Shown here: positions 35,655 to 47,208 of the stretch, piece after piece
Numbering within the stretch: position 1 is the stretch's first letter
Layout: each line of letters opens with the position of its first letter
From: Rhizomys pruinosus
Taxonomy: Eukaryota > Chordata > Mammalia > Rodentia > Spalacidae
Assembly: GCA_009823505.1 (NCBI GenBank)
Contig: VZQC01009601.1
Location: 4,090,864 to 4,154,863 of the forward strand
DNA length: 64,000 nucleotides
Direction of reading: 5' to 3'
Program-made: the position numbers and the translations under genes
The notes under the pieces: generated by a model
What the model saw: only the letters and a program-made list of their open reading frames with translations
What the model was told of the DNA's origin: nothing
The model's database searches: none

Positions 35655-35842
35655 ATTTTAAAATATGTGAGTGTTTTGCCAGAATGTATGTAAGTGCCTC
35701 ATGTGTTTGCAGTGCCCTCAGAAGCCAGAAAAAGATCAGATCCAAGGGAACTGGAATTACAGGCAGTTGTTAGTCATCATGTAGGTTCCTGGAGCTGAAA
35801 CAGCAGCAAGGGCTCTTAACCACTAAGCAATCTCTCCAGCCA
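35655..35842 (-). mobile_element. B2-type SINE, diverged
   Basis: Inverted order: 'gccctcagaagccag', 'gggaactggaattacaggca' and right-end 'caatctctccagcc'. Confidence 0.85.
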
Positions 35843-35884
35843 TAATATCCTTACTTTAAAAGAATTTTCAAAGTTAAAAGAAAA

Positions 35885-36090
35885 AAATAGGTTAACCAGG
35901 CTCCAGTAGATGGACCCACACTGAAGGACATTTGGAGTCATAGATTAGACTCCAGAGGGCTTATTATATGTACTAGAGTACATTAAATTGGGTGGATCTA
36001 ATGGGGGAGATGCAAATAGAGGAAAGAATGTAAATACCATCCAATTAAATTGGATGAAAATCAAAAAATTCAATAAAAATATTTTTTAAA
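35885..36090 (+). mobile_element. L1 LINE 3' UTR end
   Basis: Shares the 'ccagtagatgga' and 'gactcca' order with 13600-13820 and 53260-53460, and ends in 'caataaaaat' and an A/T-rich tail. Confidence 0.6.
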
Positions 36091-36904
36091 ACTTACCTAT
36101 GGAAAAGTTGAGATTATTTGATGCCAAACATAAATATGATGCTATTGTCTTATTTTCTGGCAAACATAATGTCCACAACACCATGAACCAACTTACATGA
36201 CAGTTTACACTTAGAATATTATACATTTCATTTTTTCCTGTACATAACATAAGACACACTTGTATATCAATAACTGAATAACTGAACTTCAATAAGAACT
36301 CTTTTTTCAATCTTATATCTTTATAAGGTGACTATTTTTGCAATACTATTTGGTAAGTCTAATACAATTAATTAAGGACAGAGAAATGTTTAAGCAGTTA
36401 CATAACTTTCTTCATAAGAATTTGGATAAAAATCTGAAAACTCTAAAATAGTGGCTTTCTAATGGGAATATGGAAAAAATCACCTAAAAGCTTGTTAAGA
36501 CAGACTCCTGGGTACAACTCCATTAATTTATGATCCTTGGGAAAACATCTTCTTGATGCTGATGCTGCTCAACAGGGACCCAAGATGAGAATAGCTGGAA
36601 TGAGAATGACTAATTGAGAACCAGTTTCATGTTCCAAGATGCTGGAGGCAGCTGTCATGTAACAAAGATGGAATACTATGTTTAGTTCTCTCCAGTCTTA
36701 ACTTTCCTTCATGTGACTAGCCGTTTAAGATCCTGACACTTTTTTTTAACTCTCTGCTGTGATGGACTGCACCCTGCACTTATGAACGAAGACAAACCCA
36801 TTCTCCCTTAAGTTGCATTTAATCGGGGTATTTTACCACAACAGAAATGCTACTAGAAAAGGTAGTATTGCCTTTCAAAGTTTCAATGGTGTGTGACAAG
36901 TCTG
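36091..36904. other. Unassigned sequence
   Basis: No recognised repeat or coding signal. Confidence 0.4.
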
Positions 36905-37312
36905 TTAGATAGCTTTAGTGTCAACTCGACACAGCTGGGATAAAAGAACCACAATTGGGGAACTGCCTCCATTGGACTGACCTATGGCCATGTCTTTGGG
37001 GTATTTTCTTGATTGTTGAGTGATGTGGGAGGGCCCAGTCCACTGCAGCCAGTACTACCCCTGGGCAGGTTGTTGTATTTTGTATAAGAAAGCAGGCTGA
37101 GCATGGGCCAGGAGAGCAAGCGCATAAGCACTATTCCAGTAGGGCCTGTGCTTCAGCTCCTGCCTGAGGTTCCTACCCTGAGTTCCTACCTTGGGCTCCC
37201 TCAGTGATGAACTGTGACCAGGTAGATATAAGAGGAATGAACCCTTTCCTCCCCAAGTTGGTATTAGTTTGAGTGTTTTGTCACAGCAATTGATGGCAAA
37301 TCAGAACAACCC
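36905..37312 (+). mobile_element. Dispersed rodent repeat, LTR-like
   Basis: Starts 'tgttagatagctttagtgtc', contains 'gagggcccagtcc' and 'aagaaagcaggctgagca', and ends near 'tgtcacagcaattgatgg'. It is the opposite-strand counterpart of 2729-3140. Family not assigned with certainty. Confidence 0.6.
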
Positions 37313-39343
37313 AACTCTGAGTTGAAATTTTTGAATAAAAATAATTTTCTAATGGCCTAAGTCTTTAGAATATGTAGGACAGTTACCAATGTACATTTAA
37401 ATGATTAACAAGTATCATCAGTAGTACTTTACCTATGAAGAATGTATTATCTCTTGTAAAGGGAAATTCAAGGAGTGGGTCTAGAGTAAAACTCTCTTTA
37501 TTGATTGGTTCTGTTTCTCTGTCCTCTTCTTTGGGGGATAAGTGCACCATCTCCTAACACAGATAGCTATCTTTCCTTCAGATGCAAAGGAGAAAGAAAG
37601 GATCTCACAGGTCATGATTAATAAGGAAGAAAGACACAATATCTCTTGGTATCCTCAAGGAAATTCACATGACTGGAAGCCCACCCACATTTTATACCAA
37701 TTAACATAAGTACAGGACACTGGTACCCAGATGAGCCAGCCTTTGGTGAACCAAGTAGCCTGGTAGCTGGGGAAGGACAGAATTCTTTAAATGCTGGTTG
37801 TAGCAGAAAGAAACACAACAGTTTCATGGAGGTAATAATAGCTGAGTGATGACAAAAGAGACTGAAAAACAAGCTGAGAGAGAAGAGAATAACAGAGAAG
37901 GCAATTTCAATAGCAATGAATTCAAACCTTTGCAATCTGAAACAGAAGAACAGGAAGCTGATTCTTTCACTTATTGGTAATAGCATGCTCCTTTTAACTT
38001 CTCTTCTGGAACCCTTTCACTCCCTGGAATTCTGTGTCACTATGTCCAAATGGTTAACCAATTATCTTTATCACAGACCATACCCTCACTGCATATTAAA
38101 TAAATAAATTGGAAGGACAGAAGCAATGAGATTGAACTTGGAGAGGTCAAGTGAGCTTTCTGAGCGTCTTTGTTCACCTAAAATCAACTCAAACAAAAGA
38201 ACATGGTTTCTGATTAATCTTGAGCATGGATTTAAAAACTAAATATAATGCAAACACACTTCTGAAATTTAACAATAAAAAGACATATGTAAGGTATCGT
38301 CTGGCATGTGTATCAGAAGTACAATGTCTTGCTGCCTAACACAGGCTGCCCTTAAATTCAAGCTTCCCTGCATCAGTCTCCCACTTGTTGGGAATTGTAA
38401 TATGTACCTCAACAGTGATCACATGGTACCATGATTATCAGTGTTGGCTATTTGTAGGTTCTCTGCACAGCAATAATCAAGGTGCCTATTACAATAACAT
38501 TGTAACATACAAACTTCAAATTTGCAGTCATCTATTTCTCCACATAAACCAATAGTTCTCAAGCCTGGTGATGTATAGACATTATAAAGGAAGTTTGAAG
38601 TCATTCTGCTATGTAGGCTCTTCCAAGATATTGTGCTTTATTGTATGGGCTCAGAGCCCAGGCTACTGTATCTTTTAAGTCTTCCTAGGAGATTCTTTTA
38701 TGCAGTCAGAGCTAAGAAGCACAGACCTCAGCTCCCTGTAGCCTAATTCTTTCCATGTTTTCCTCTCGCTCCTGAAAATAGGTTGTATAGCTTGACTTCA
38801 GGTGAGTCTCTTAAACCTTAGGTATACTACACGAACGTGTTATTTCCCTTAAGTCAGCATTCCTTCCCTCAGGAATATGACAAGTCACTTTTGTAACAGT
38901 CTCTCAAGCTGAAATTATCTTCCAAATGTGTCTTTCTTACAGAGATCTGTACAGAACACACGAAGCAAAAATAATTTAACCGTCTAGATAAATTGGCAAC
39001 ATATGCAAGGGAGGAAAATTTTTCCTAAGAGGGCTATTGTTATTAAAAGTTTACTCCTGCTTCTAAATGCTTTGTAAATTAAGAGAAAAACCCTGAAAAG
39101 ATAATTTAATTCAAATCTAAAATCTTGCAGTCTGAGTTCTAATTACAGATATACTTTCAATTTAACAAATATTGCCTGCAAAAGTTAAATTGCTGAGGGT
39201 AGAGGGATACAGAACATTTCTGTTGCTGCATTCAATTAGCTAAAATATTTTTCACTGCCTACCATGTTCTAGGTAATTTGAAGTTGCTGCAGTGAGTGGG
39301 ATCCAGGGGAGATAGGCACAAGCAGGAAAACAAAGACTTACGT
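37313..39343. other. Unassigned, largely non-repetitive
   Basis: No recognised transposable element. Short open frames only. Confidence 0.4.
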
Positions 39344-39544
39344 TGTGGTGGTCTGAATAAGAACGCTCTCCAGAGGCTCCAAGTACTTGGACGTTCTGTC
39401 CTCGCTTGGTTATGTTGTTTAGGGAGGTCTTAGAACGTGTGGGCTTGCTGGAGGAAGCACATCACTGGAGGTGGGCTTACAGAGTTTCTAACACCTGCTG
39501 AATTTCCAGTTGTTCTCTGTTTCTGTGACTGCTTGGAAATGTTA

Positions 39545-39621
39545 GCCCCTGTCCCTGCCTCTGCCCCTGCCCCTCCCCCTGCCCCTGCACCTGCACCTGC
39601 CCCTGCCCCTGCCCCTGCCCC
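39545..39621 (+). repeat. (CCCTGC)n-like minisatellite
   Basis: About 12 hexamer units (CCCTGC, CACCTG, CCTCTG variants). Both strands are open by chance (Pro-Ala and Gly-Ala repeats). Confidence 0.95.
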
Positions 39622-39689
39622 ACAACCAAGCCTTCCCACCTTGACAGACTCTAACTCCTCTGGAACTAATAAGTTCAAATAAATGCTTT

Positions 39690-39903
39690 CTTTAAAAATA
39701 TATTTAATTTATTATGTGTATGAGTGTACTGCCTGCATGTATGTGAGTGCACCCTTGTCATTCAGTGCTGCAGAGCTCAGAAGAGGACATCAGGTGGAGC
39801 TAAGGGCAGTTCTTACCTGCCATGTGGGTGCTGGGACTTGAACCTAGGTCCTCTGCAAGAGCAGTCAATGCTCCTAACCCCTGACCCACCTCTCCAGCCC
39901 CAC
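39690..39903 (-). mobile_element. B2-type SINE inside the LTR
   Basis: T-rich left end and inverted head 'ccacctctccagcccc' at the right. It separates the 'aaatgctttcttt' and 'gataagttgctttgg' parts of the host LTR. Confidence 0.88.
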
Positions 39904-40204
39904 CTCTTCTTTTGATAAGTTGCTTTGGCTAGAGTTTTATCACAGGGACAGAAAAGTAACTAATACACACATCCACTAAAAAGTTACAGGGACTAATGTA
40001 GGATAAAGGTTTGTTTGGTTTTTTTTTTTTTTTAACCTAGTACTATTAACATTTGGGCCATATACTTCTTTGGCTGGGAATGGAATGGGTGGTCTGTACT
40101 CTGTGAAGCCCAGCAGCATCTCTTATCCTTTTCTAGATAGTGGCTCACAGAATTCTTTGTTATAACAACAGATATCTCTGTCTAAACCTTTCCAAATGTG
40201 CCTT

Positions 40205-40545
40205 AAAAGAAACAAACTTGGATTGGAAAGATGGCTCCATGGAGGAAGCACTGGCTGCACGAGTGAAGATCTGTGTTCGGATCCTAGTAGCATAAAAGGT
40301 GACATGTGTGTGTGCATCTATAATCCCAGCAGGTCTGCAGCAATAGGCCATGAATAATGGTGAATCCCTGAAATCTTCTTGGGCAGTTAGCCTGGTAAGA
40401 CCATGGCAACAAGAGATCATATCTCAAACAATGAGGAAGGTAAAGACTAACTTGAGATTGTATCTGACATCTACAAGTGTGCTGTGGCCCTCCCACACAT
40501 GAACACAAGTACACACATCATATATGCACAAGAATAAAGTTAAAT
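40205..40545 (+). mobile_element. B4-like (ID/B1 composite) SINE
   Basis: ID-like head 'ttggattggaaagatggctc', middle with 'ataatcccagcaggtctgca', and 3' end 'gaacacaagtacacacat'. The length of about 340 bp fits a B4/RSINE-type element. Confidence 0.65.
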
Positions 40546-40547
40546 TT

Positions 40548-40697
40548 TTGGTGTGTGCGTGTTCTTCAAACAAGGTCTCCCTGTAGCACCAGCTGGTCTG
40601 GAACTCATTCTGTAGAACAGGCAGGCCTTGAACTCACAGAGATCTGCCTGCCTCTGCCTCCCAAGTGCTAGGATTAAAGTTCTTCACCATGCCAGCA
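40548..40697 (-). mobile_element. B1 SINE
   Basis: Inverted B1: 'caaggtctccctgtagcacc', 'gcctctgcctcccaagtgct' and 'aggattaaagttcttcacca'. Confidence 0.93.
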
Positions 40698-40737
40698 ATA
40701 AAGTTGTATTTTCAAGAAAGAAACAAATCGTAGCAGT

Positions 40738-41858
40738 TGTGGAACCACTCTTTTTTTTTTTAATTAGTTTTTATTGATGCTTTGTGCATTTCATACATTT
40801 TTTCTAATTCAGTTCAGGCTTATTTCCCTTTCCCTCCCCCCCCACCCCCACCCCATCCCAGATCATGCATTCTGCCATAACTGTCCTGCATCTTTCTCTC
40901 AGTTTTTTTTTTTCATTTTTAGCTATAAGTGATAATCCATGAGTACAAGCATCCTTCATGCAAAACCTATCTGCAGGCTGTTGTGCCCAAACACCTACAG
41001 CCCCACCATCCAGTGGGGGGTGACAGGTTGTTTGTTCAATCAAGTTGATCAAATGAGTGTCCAGACTACATTGCTGTAGTTTCACCATTCACCCCAATCG
41101 CAGCCCTTACATTCTACCACGTCCCCTCTTCCGCAGGTTGTTCCCTAGGCTTAGAAAAGGGGCACAGGTGGATGAGAGGTAAAACAGTCCACTCTCTCTG
41201 GAGCTGTTGACTTGGACTCTGGTCAATTCTGGCTGTTTCCTTTCATGGGCTGACAGTTTGTCCAGGAATAACCTTTCGNTTAACATGGGAGGGATGTATT
41301 GAGACCACACATGCAAGTGTACAGATGGCCTCTGGAATGCCAGAGAGTGTTACCAAAGGCCACTAAACCAATAAAGCAAATATGGGTCTCCCTGAGTCAA
41401 GCAAGACTCCACCGTCAGCACCAGCTACACCTCACCTGCCTGGAAATACTGTGCAGCAGAGGCAGCCATGTGCCTGTATATCCCAAATCTAATTGGCTAT
41501 TGGCTCTCCCCTTGGAGAAATAACCCATGGCTGATGCCACAAGCTTACATCCTCTACAGGTTAGGAGATGTTATAAGCCACAGTAAGACCCTGTCATATT
41601 TAACAGGGGGGAAAATTGTAATTCATGGATTAACATATCCAAACATGTGTCTATGCTAAAGTAACCTACCATAACTATTAGTGCTGCTTAAATACCTATA
41701 TATCTAATTGCTTGTTCTTCATTAGTAGGATCGAAAGGTTATTCCTGGACAAACTGTCAGCCCATGAAAGGAAACAGCCAGAATTGACCAGAGTCCAAGT
41801 CAACAGCTCCAGAGAGAGTGGACTGTTTTACCTCTCATCCACCTGTGGAACCACTCTT
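40738..41858 (-). mobile_element. Twin-primed L1/ERV-derived chimeric insertion
   Basis: The repeat tgtggaaccactctt at 40738-40752 and 41844-41858 brackets a minus-strand insertion. In order it has T-run, L1 3' end (about 40765-40902), T-run, ERVK-like internal sequence in sense (41278 to 40915) and the same family inverted (41280-41846). The N at 41279 is at the inversion point. This links L1 3' UTR and ERV-derived sequence within one insertion event. Confidence 0.7.
41279..41279. other. Single ambiguous base at an inversion junction
   Basis: One N exactly where the ERV-derived sequence changes orientation. It could be a real ambiguity or an assembly join. Confidence 0.95.
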
Positions 41859-41866
41859 GTAGAGAG

Positions 41867-42216
41867 TGTCAGGATGATTTCCAGAGGCATTGAAATGCAG
41901 AGACACCTAAGACTGGTGGTGCCCAGGATCCTGTCCTACCAGGCCAGCTTTTAGCTATGCTAAAATGGGCCATCAAATCTTCTGCCTTTTTGGAAGCCAG
42001 ACTCCAGACTCCTGCAGAGTGCACTACCCACCCCCACTCCCACTGAATCCGGCTCCCACCTTCTCCCTTAAATTCCCAAGCCAGATGCCATTCTGGGCTT
42101 GCCTTGGTTCTACCTCTCTCCCGAGCCTAGCCCTGGCTACCCTGAATTAAACTTTGCTCCGAAGAGCTTAGACCTCGTGGCTTTTCATTCCAGGGGGATC
42201 GCGCCATAACCTTACA
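41867..42216 (+). repeat. Class I ERV 5' LTR
   Basis: TGTCAGGATG...CCTTACA ends. ATTAAA (42146-42151) is a plausible poly(A) signal. Confidence 0.95.
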
Positions 42217-42219
42217 TTC

Positions 42220-42237
42220 TGGTGCCGGTGACTTGGA
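42220..42237 (+). promoter_or_regulatory. Putative primer-binding site
   Basis: TGGTGCCGGTGACTTGGA begins 3 bp after the LTR. TGGTGCCG fits several tRNA 3' ends, and the cognate tRNA is not assigned. Confidence 0.6.
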
Positions 42238-43075
42238 TCGCCGTTTTTGCCCGCCCCCCCCACCCCTCAGGGCAGCTTTGGGGTAGCCGGTAAGCCAGAT
42301 ACCAAGCGCAGGCTACAACAGCACCCATCACCATTCGGCCGAAGGTACTTTCTCTCCTCTCCTTATCCTACCCTATTCTATTCCCGTGTGACTGTGCATG
42401 AGAGTTGAGTGCATGTTATGGTTCCACAGCTCTCGGGCTATGGAATCTGATTGGGCCCTAACCCGTGGTTCCGCTGAAGTTGTTTCACCTCATCGGGCAC
42501 TCATCACACTTGTGATGACCAAGCACGGGGTTTATACGTGTGGCCCTCATGGTAAGACTTCTTAAGTTGCCTCACGGGCAGCCGGCCGGCCGGGCACCTG
42601 AGTGAGGGGAGATTCTTATCTCCCACCCCTACCTTCTGTGTAACCCTGTGTATGTTCTGCCCCCTCTAACTGCCCCCTCTGCCTCAACACTTCCTGTTCT
42701 AACTACTGCTCTCTCTGATCCTCTTTTCCATTCTTTTTAGACTCCTGTTCCATTCTGTTTTGGATCCCTGAGTGCCGGCTAAGTCAGGGATCCCCCTCCG
42801 ATTTTCCCTGTCCAGTTTGCTGTCTTACCAGGATGCTGGGGACAGACTCTGGACCCGAATTTTGGCCTCTTCTGTGACTGTTGGGGCACTGACTTCACAG
42901 ACCTGCAGGCTCCGATTTCAGAGACTACCTGGGGTCTCTGAGCGCCCACTTAGAACTAAGGCGGACACGCCTTAGGAATTGGCTGGTGCTGAGACTAAAA
43001 AGAATCTATTTACTAACCTCTTTTCTCTCTCTCTCTCTCTCCCTTTCCCTACTTCCTCATCCTCTGACTCCTAAT
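42238..43075 (+). other. Class I ERV 5' leader
   Basis: About 840 bp between primer site and gag ATG. It is pyrimidine-rich just before the ATG (CT repeat 43024-43042). Packaging or splice signals are expected here, but I cannot pinpoint them. Confidence 0.6.
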
Positions 43076-43435
43076 ATGGGAGCCTCACACTCTAAAAGAG
43101 AGGCACTGGGCCTCACACCCTTGAAGTGTCTCCTACACTCTTTAAGGAAACTAAACCTCTCCAAGGACATCAACCCTAAGGTCCTTGAGAGATTCTGCTC
43201 CACTATCTGGCCAGGATACCAATTAGCTAACAATATTGTCTGGCCTGAGACAGGTACCTTAGATCTCCAAATTCTCACAGCTTTGAGAGACTTCTGCCAG
43301 CGCTCCGGTAAATGGTCAGAATGCTTGTATGTACAGGCATTATTTGCCCTTCGCTCCCGTCCCTCTCTCTACTCCTCTTGCCACCCTCATCAGGTTCTCC
43401 TTGCCAAATCAGCGACACCCAGGTCTGGGTTATGA
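43076..43435 (+). pseudogene. gag: Class I ERV gag, matrix part
   Basis: The ATG at 43076 opens MGASHSK, a glycine-2 myristoylation-type start as in gammaretroviral matrix proteins. About 119 residues are open and end in a stop at 43433-43435. A Trp/Leu-rich helical pattern (ERFCSTIWPGYQ, LRDFCQRSGKW) fits matrix. The frame is lost into the next segment. Confidence 0.82.
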
Positions 43436-44323
43436 ACAACTAAGGAGGCCTCCCATCCCCCTCCCTATACACTAGACTGGAACTCCACCTCTGCTTTTGA
43501 CCTTGACGTGGCCGACCTGGGCACTCTGCTGAACCCTACCCCTCCTCCCACAGCTCCAGCAACCGCTTACCCTTTGCCTACCCTTCCCACTGCTCTTCCT
43601 CCTTTGCCAGCCACAGTCTCCTCTGCTCCAGACCCCTCACCCATCTCCCACCACACCCATTCCCGTACTGATCCAGGCAGACTTTTCCCCCTCCGACAAG
43701 TAGCAGGGGCACGAGGCACCATGCCAGGTACATTAAGGAATTTCGTATATTCACCCAGAGCTATGATCTTTCCTGGCATGATCTGTTCGTGATTCTCTCT
43801 AACTCCCTTACTCCTGATGAAAAGGAGAGGGTCTGGACAGCCACCCAGGCTCACGGAGATAAGATTCATAATGAAAACCATGCGCTGCCTGTGGGAGAAT
43901 AGCTGTACCTAAACAAGACCCAAGTTGGAATTATCAAATTCCAACAGCAGAGGAACCCAACCCTGATATCCAGGCCAGGGATCACATGATCACCTGCCTT
44001 CTGGAAGGCCTTCAGAGGGCCTCTCATAAATCAGTTAACTATGATAAACTTCGGGAAGTCATTCAAGATAAGAATGAGAACCCCTCCCAATTTTTAGCCA
44101 GGCTCACCCAAGCTCTGATAAGATACACTAGATGTGACCCAGAGTCTCCGGAGGGTATCCTTATGATTAATCACCATTTCATTCTTCAATCTGCTCCTGA
44201 TATACAGAAAAAACTTAGGCATTTAGAACAGGGACCAACCACCCCCCAAGGAGAGCTGCTTGAAATGGCATTTAAAGTCTATAATGGTAGTGAGGAATTG
44301 GAGAGAGCTGAATCTCAGGCCCT
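43436..44323 (+). pseudogene. gag: Class I ERV gag, p12 and capsid parts, frameshifted
   Basis: 43508-43690 is a proline-rich linker. Capsid then continues in three frames (43700-43792, 43816-43910, 43986-44323). A TAG follows LPVGE near 43902. The last part has the PSQFLARLTQAL segment of a major homology region. The sequence 43817-44323 is repeated in reverse at 46530-47035. Confidence 0.85.
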
Positions 44324-45551
44324 GTGGGGGTCAAAGTGGAGCTCCCGTCCACAAACCAAGTAAACTTAGAATCAGGCAAGGGACTAAGAGAGATTCAGGG
44401 CTCCTGGTAAGTAAGTTCTTGAAGTACTTCTGGACAGGAATGAGTAAGGGGTTTAAGGGGTGAGCATGAGTCAAGGCTGAGAGACGGGTTCTCGAGAAAA
44501 GTAGCATGGAACAGTTGGAGTTTGGATGGTGGCAGAATGGCCAAAGAGTGTGTGAGCAGATCCTGAAGGCGGTGAGGAGAGAGAACAGTGATGGGCTGCC
44601 CTAGAGTCAGCTTAAGTCCTTCTTGGGCTAAAAGGGCTGTAGCAGCAGTGCTCGGAGGCAAGGCTGCCACCCACGGACGGTGGAGTCCAGTTGCTTAGAT
44701 AAGTAAGCCACGGGAGCAAACGTAGGTCCCTTCATCTGGCCTAAGACTCCTAGAGCCAATCCCTTGTTCTCACAGGCATAGAGGAGAAAGGTAGCAGTGA
44801 GGTCTGGAAGGGCGAGAGCAGGGGCTTGGAGAAGGGCATACCTGATAGAGAAGAAGGCAGCTTTAACAGGGCCAAAGGGATCCACAGGTTCAGAGACATC
44901 TCCCTTCGAAGCCTCGTACAGGGACTTTGCCAGGAGAGCAAAATTAGGAATCCAAGTTCTTAGATATCCTGCTATGCCCAGGAAGGAAAGGATTGCTTCC
45001 TTAGTAGTGGGGGGGCTGTAAAGATTCGAGGTGACTTTTGCAATCAATAGTTAGGATGCGGGAAGTGGGGGTGAGCAGGAATCCAAGGAACTTAACCTGG
45101 GGAACAGAGAGTTGGGCCTTGAGGGAGAGACCCGGTATCCCTTCTCACCAAAGAAGTTGAGAATGAGAGAAGTGTGAGTTTTTGAGAGGGCAAGAGAGGG
45201 GGAGCAAAGGAGTATGTCATCCACATACTGTAGCACTGTGGATGGTCTTAAATCTAAGGCAGTAAGATCCTGGGCTAGAGCCTGGCCAAATAAATGAGGG
45301 CTGTCCCTGAACCCCTGAGGGAGAACTGTCCAGGTCAGCTGTGAACTTGTCCCAGTGTCGGGGTCCTCCCAGGTGAAGGCAAAAAGGTTGTGTGAGTCAG
45401 GATGCAGGGGGATGGAAAAAAAGGCATCTTTAAGGTCTAATACAGTAAAGTGAGTTGTGGAGGAGGGAATATGAGACAGGCGCGTATAAGGGTTGGGAAC
45501 TATGGGATGAATAGGAACCACAGCTGCATTAATAAGACAGAGGTCCTGCAC
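44324..45551 (-). pseudogene. pol: Class I ERV pol: RT and RNase H start, inverted
   Basis: 45051-45551 is an open RT piece with D39 in VLDLKDAFF, LPQG 77-80 and YVDD 109-112 (numbered from the codon at 45551). 44628-45047 continues the RT thumb/connection in another frame. 44395-44670 holds the connection (TLGQPITVLSPHR). 44324-44357 reads WFVDGSS, the first RNase H aspartate segment, and the block ends there. At least three frame changes or stops. Confidence 0.88.
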
Positions 45552-46169
45552 TAGGCTGTAGGACCCATCTGCATTAAGAACAGGGAGAATTGGAGTGTTA
45601 TAAGAGGGAGTGGGTAGGTTTGAGGAGGCCTGCTGTGAGCAATCTCTGAATAATGGGTTTGAGACCCTGTCTGTGTTTGAGAGCTATAGGGTACTGAGCC
45701 CTGCAAGGAAAAACAGAGGGATCTTTGAGAGCAATACGAACTGGGGCATGGTGGGAGGCTAGCCCCGGGGTAGAAGTGTCCCACACCCTGGGATTAACTT
45801 CGGAGGCCGGGAGTGGCCAGGAGCAGGGTGGAGAATAACAGTGATGAACTGAAGTGAGGAGGAAGCTTGGAGAGGGGGAAGGGAGGGGTAGGGTAAGAGA
45901 TAGCTTTGCATTAAATCTCTTCCCAGAAGAGGGGAGGGACAAGAGGTCATGACTAAGAGGGAGTGGGTGAGGGGAATATCCCAGAAAACACAGGGAACAG
46001 GGCCTATACTTATAGGACTGTGGGTCTTTCCATCAACACCCACCACAGAGAGCTGCGAGGGGAAAGTTTTGCCTGAGTAGGAGGGGAGAACTGACCACAA
46101 AGCGCCCGTGTCTATTATGAAAAAAAAAGTCTTACCCACAATGTGGGCACTGACCCTGGGCTCCTCCAT
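45552..46169 (-). pseudogene. pro: Class I ERV protease, inverted
   Basis: 45759-46169 opens 136 codons with the aspartic protease signature IDTGA at residues 19-23 and LLGRDLM further on. The sequence from there to RT is frameshifted around 45600-45780. It follows nucleocapsid at about 50 bp in the same direction, the normal gag-pro order. Confidence 0.85.
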
Positions 46170-46221
46170 GGTGATAGCAAATGAGGTATTTCGGGATGGA
46201 GGTGCAGGGCCGCATCAGTTT

Positions 46222-47035
46222 TCAGCCGCCAGTCCCAGGATGTCGTGAACAGTGTGGGGACGGGGCCTCAGAAGGGATGGCTCTCCCGTGCATCGGCACA
46301 GTAGGACAATCACTTCTCCAGTGGCCCCTTTCCCCACACGCAGGGCACGGTCCCCTTGGTTGACGAGGTGTGGGGCAGACGCGGGACCAGTGTCCCGTTT
46401 GTCCACACTTGAAGCAGGGCCCTGGCGGCACGGAGTCAGCTTCATTTCTCCATTGGCATGCGTTGGCGGCAGGTCGCTTAGGAGGAGCCCAGAGGGCAGC
46501 AGCAAAGAGGTGGCGGGTTTGGCTGTGCTGGGCCTGAGATTCAGCTCTCTCCAATTCCTCACTACCATTATAGACTTTAAATGCCATTTCAAGCAGCTCT
46601 CCTTGGGGGGTGGTTGGTCCCTGTTCTAAATACCTAAGTTTTTTCTGTATATCAGGAGCAGATTGAAGAATGAAATGGTGATTAATCATAAGGATACCCT
46701 CCGGAGACTCTGGGTCACATCTAGTGTATCTTATCAGAGCTTGGGTGAGCCTGGCTAAAAATTGGGAGGGGTTCTCATTCTTATCTTGAATGACTTCCCG
46801 AAGTTTATCATAGTTAACTGATTTATGAGAGGCCCTCTGAAGGCCTTCCAGAAGGCAGGTGATCATGTGATCCCTGGCTTGGATATCAGGGTTGGGTTCC
46901 TCTGCTGCTGGAATTTGATAATTCCAACTTGGGTCTTGTTTAGATACAGCTATTCTCCCACAGGCAGCGCACGGTTTTCATTATGAATCTTATCTCCGTG
47001 AGCCTGGGTGGCTGTCCAGACCCTCTCCTTTTCAT
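46222..47035 (-). pseudogene. gag: Class I ERV gag: capsid end and nucleocapsid, inverted copy
   Basis: 214 codons are open at 46222-46866. Capsid is in the first part and then come two CCHC knuckles: C151-C154-H159-C164 and C174-C177-H182-C187. Upstream, 46867-47035 has the same frame loss and TAG as the forward copy. Two knuckles are more than the single one of MLV-type viruses. Confidence 0.88.
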
Positions 47036-47208
47036 GGTGGTGGAGGATGTGATAAGCATATTTGGAATCAGTATATATAGTCACCTTGTGTCTCTGAGCA
47101 AGAGTCAGTGCTCTAGTAAGAGCCACCAGTTCTGCCTTCTGAGAGGTGGTTCCAGGGGGGAGGGGTCCACTCTCAATAATATCTGGCGGAGAGAGAATGG
47201 CACAGCGT
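47036..47208 (-). pseudogene. Class I ERV RNase H fragment joined to capsid, inverted
   Basis: The minus strand encodes SGPLPPGTTSQKAELVALT, then IYTDSKYAYHIL, containing the RNase H Glu and second Asp motifs. It then runs directly into capsid EKERVWTATQ at 47035. This junction is not a natural retroviral gene order. Confidence 0.85.

Larger units (their letters stand above)
39344..39968 (+). mobile_element. MaLR/ORR1-like LTR, interrupted
   Basis: Starts TGTGGTGGTCTGAATAAGAA and contains 'gtgtgggcttgctggagg', 'atcactggaggtgggctt' and 'ttcaaataaatgctttcttt', ending 'aaaagtaactaatacaca'. This order is typical of rodent MaLR LTRs. A SINE and a CCCTGC array lie inside. Confidence 0.65.

Noticed and set aside
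39430..39682. Open frames on both strands with Ala-Pro or Gly-Ala repeats
   Set aside because: Produced by the CCCTGC-type array inside a MaLR-like LTR.
46252..46629. 125-codon forward frame
   Set aside because: Antisense to the nucleocapsid/capsid copy on the minus strand.
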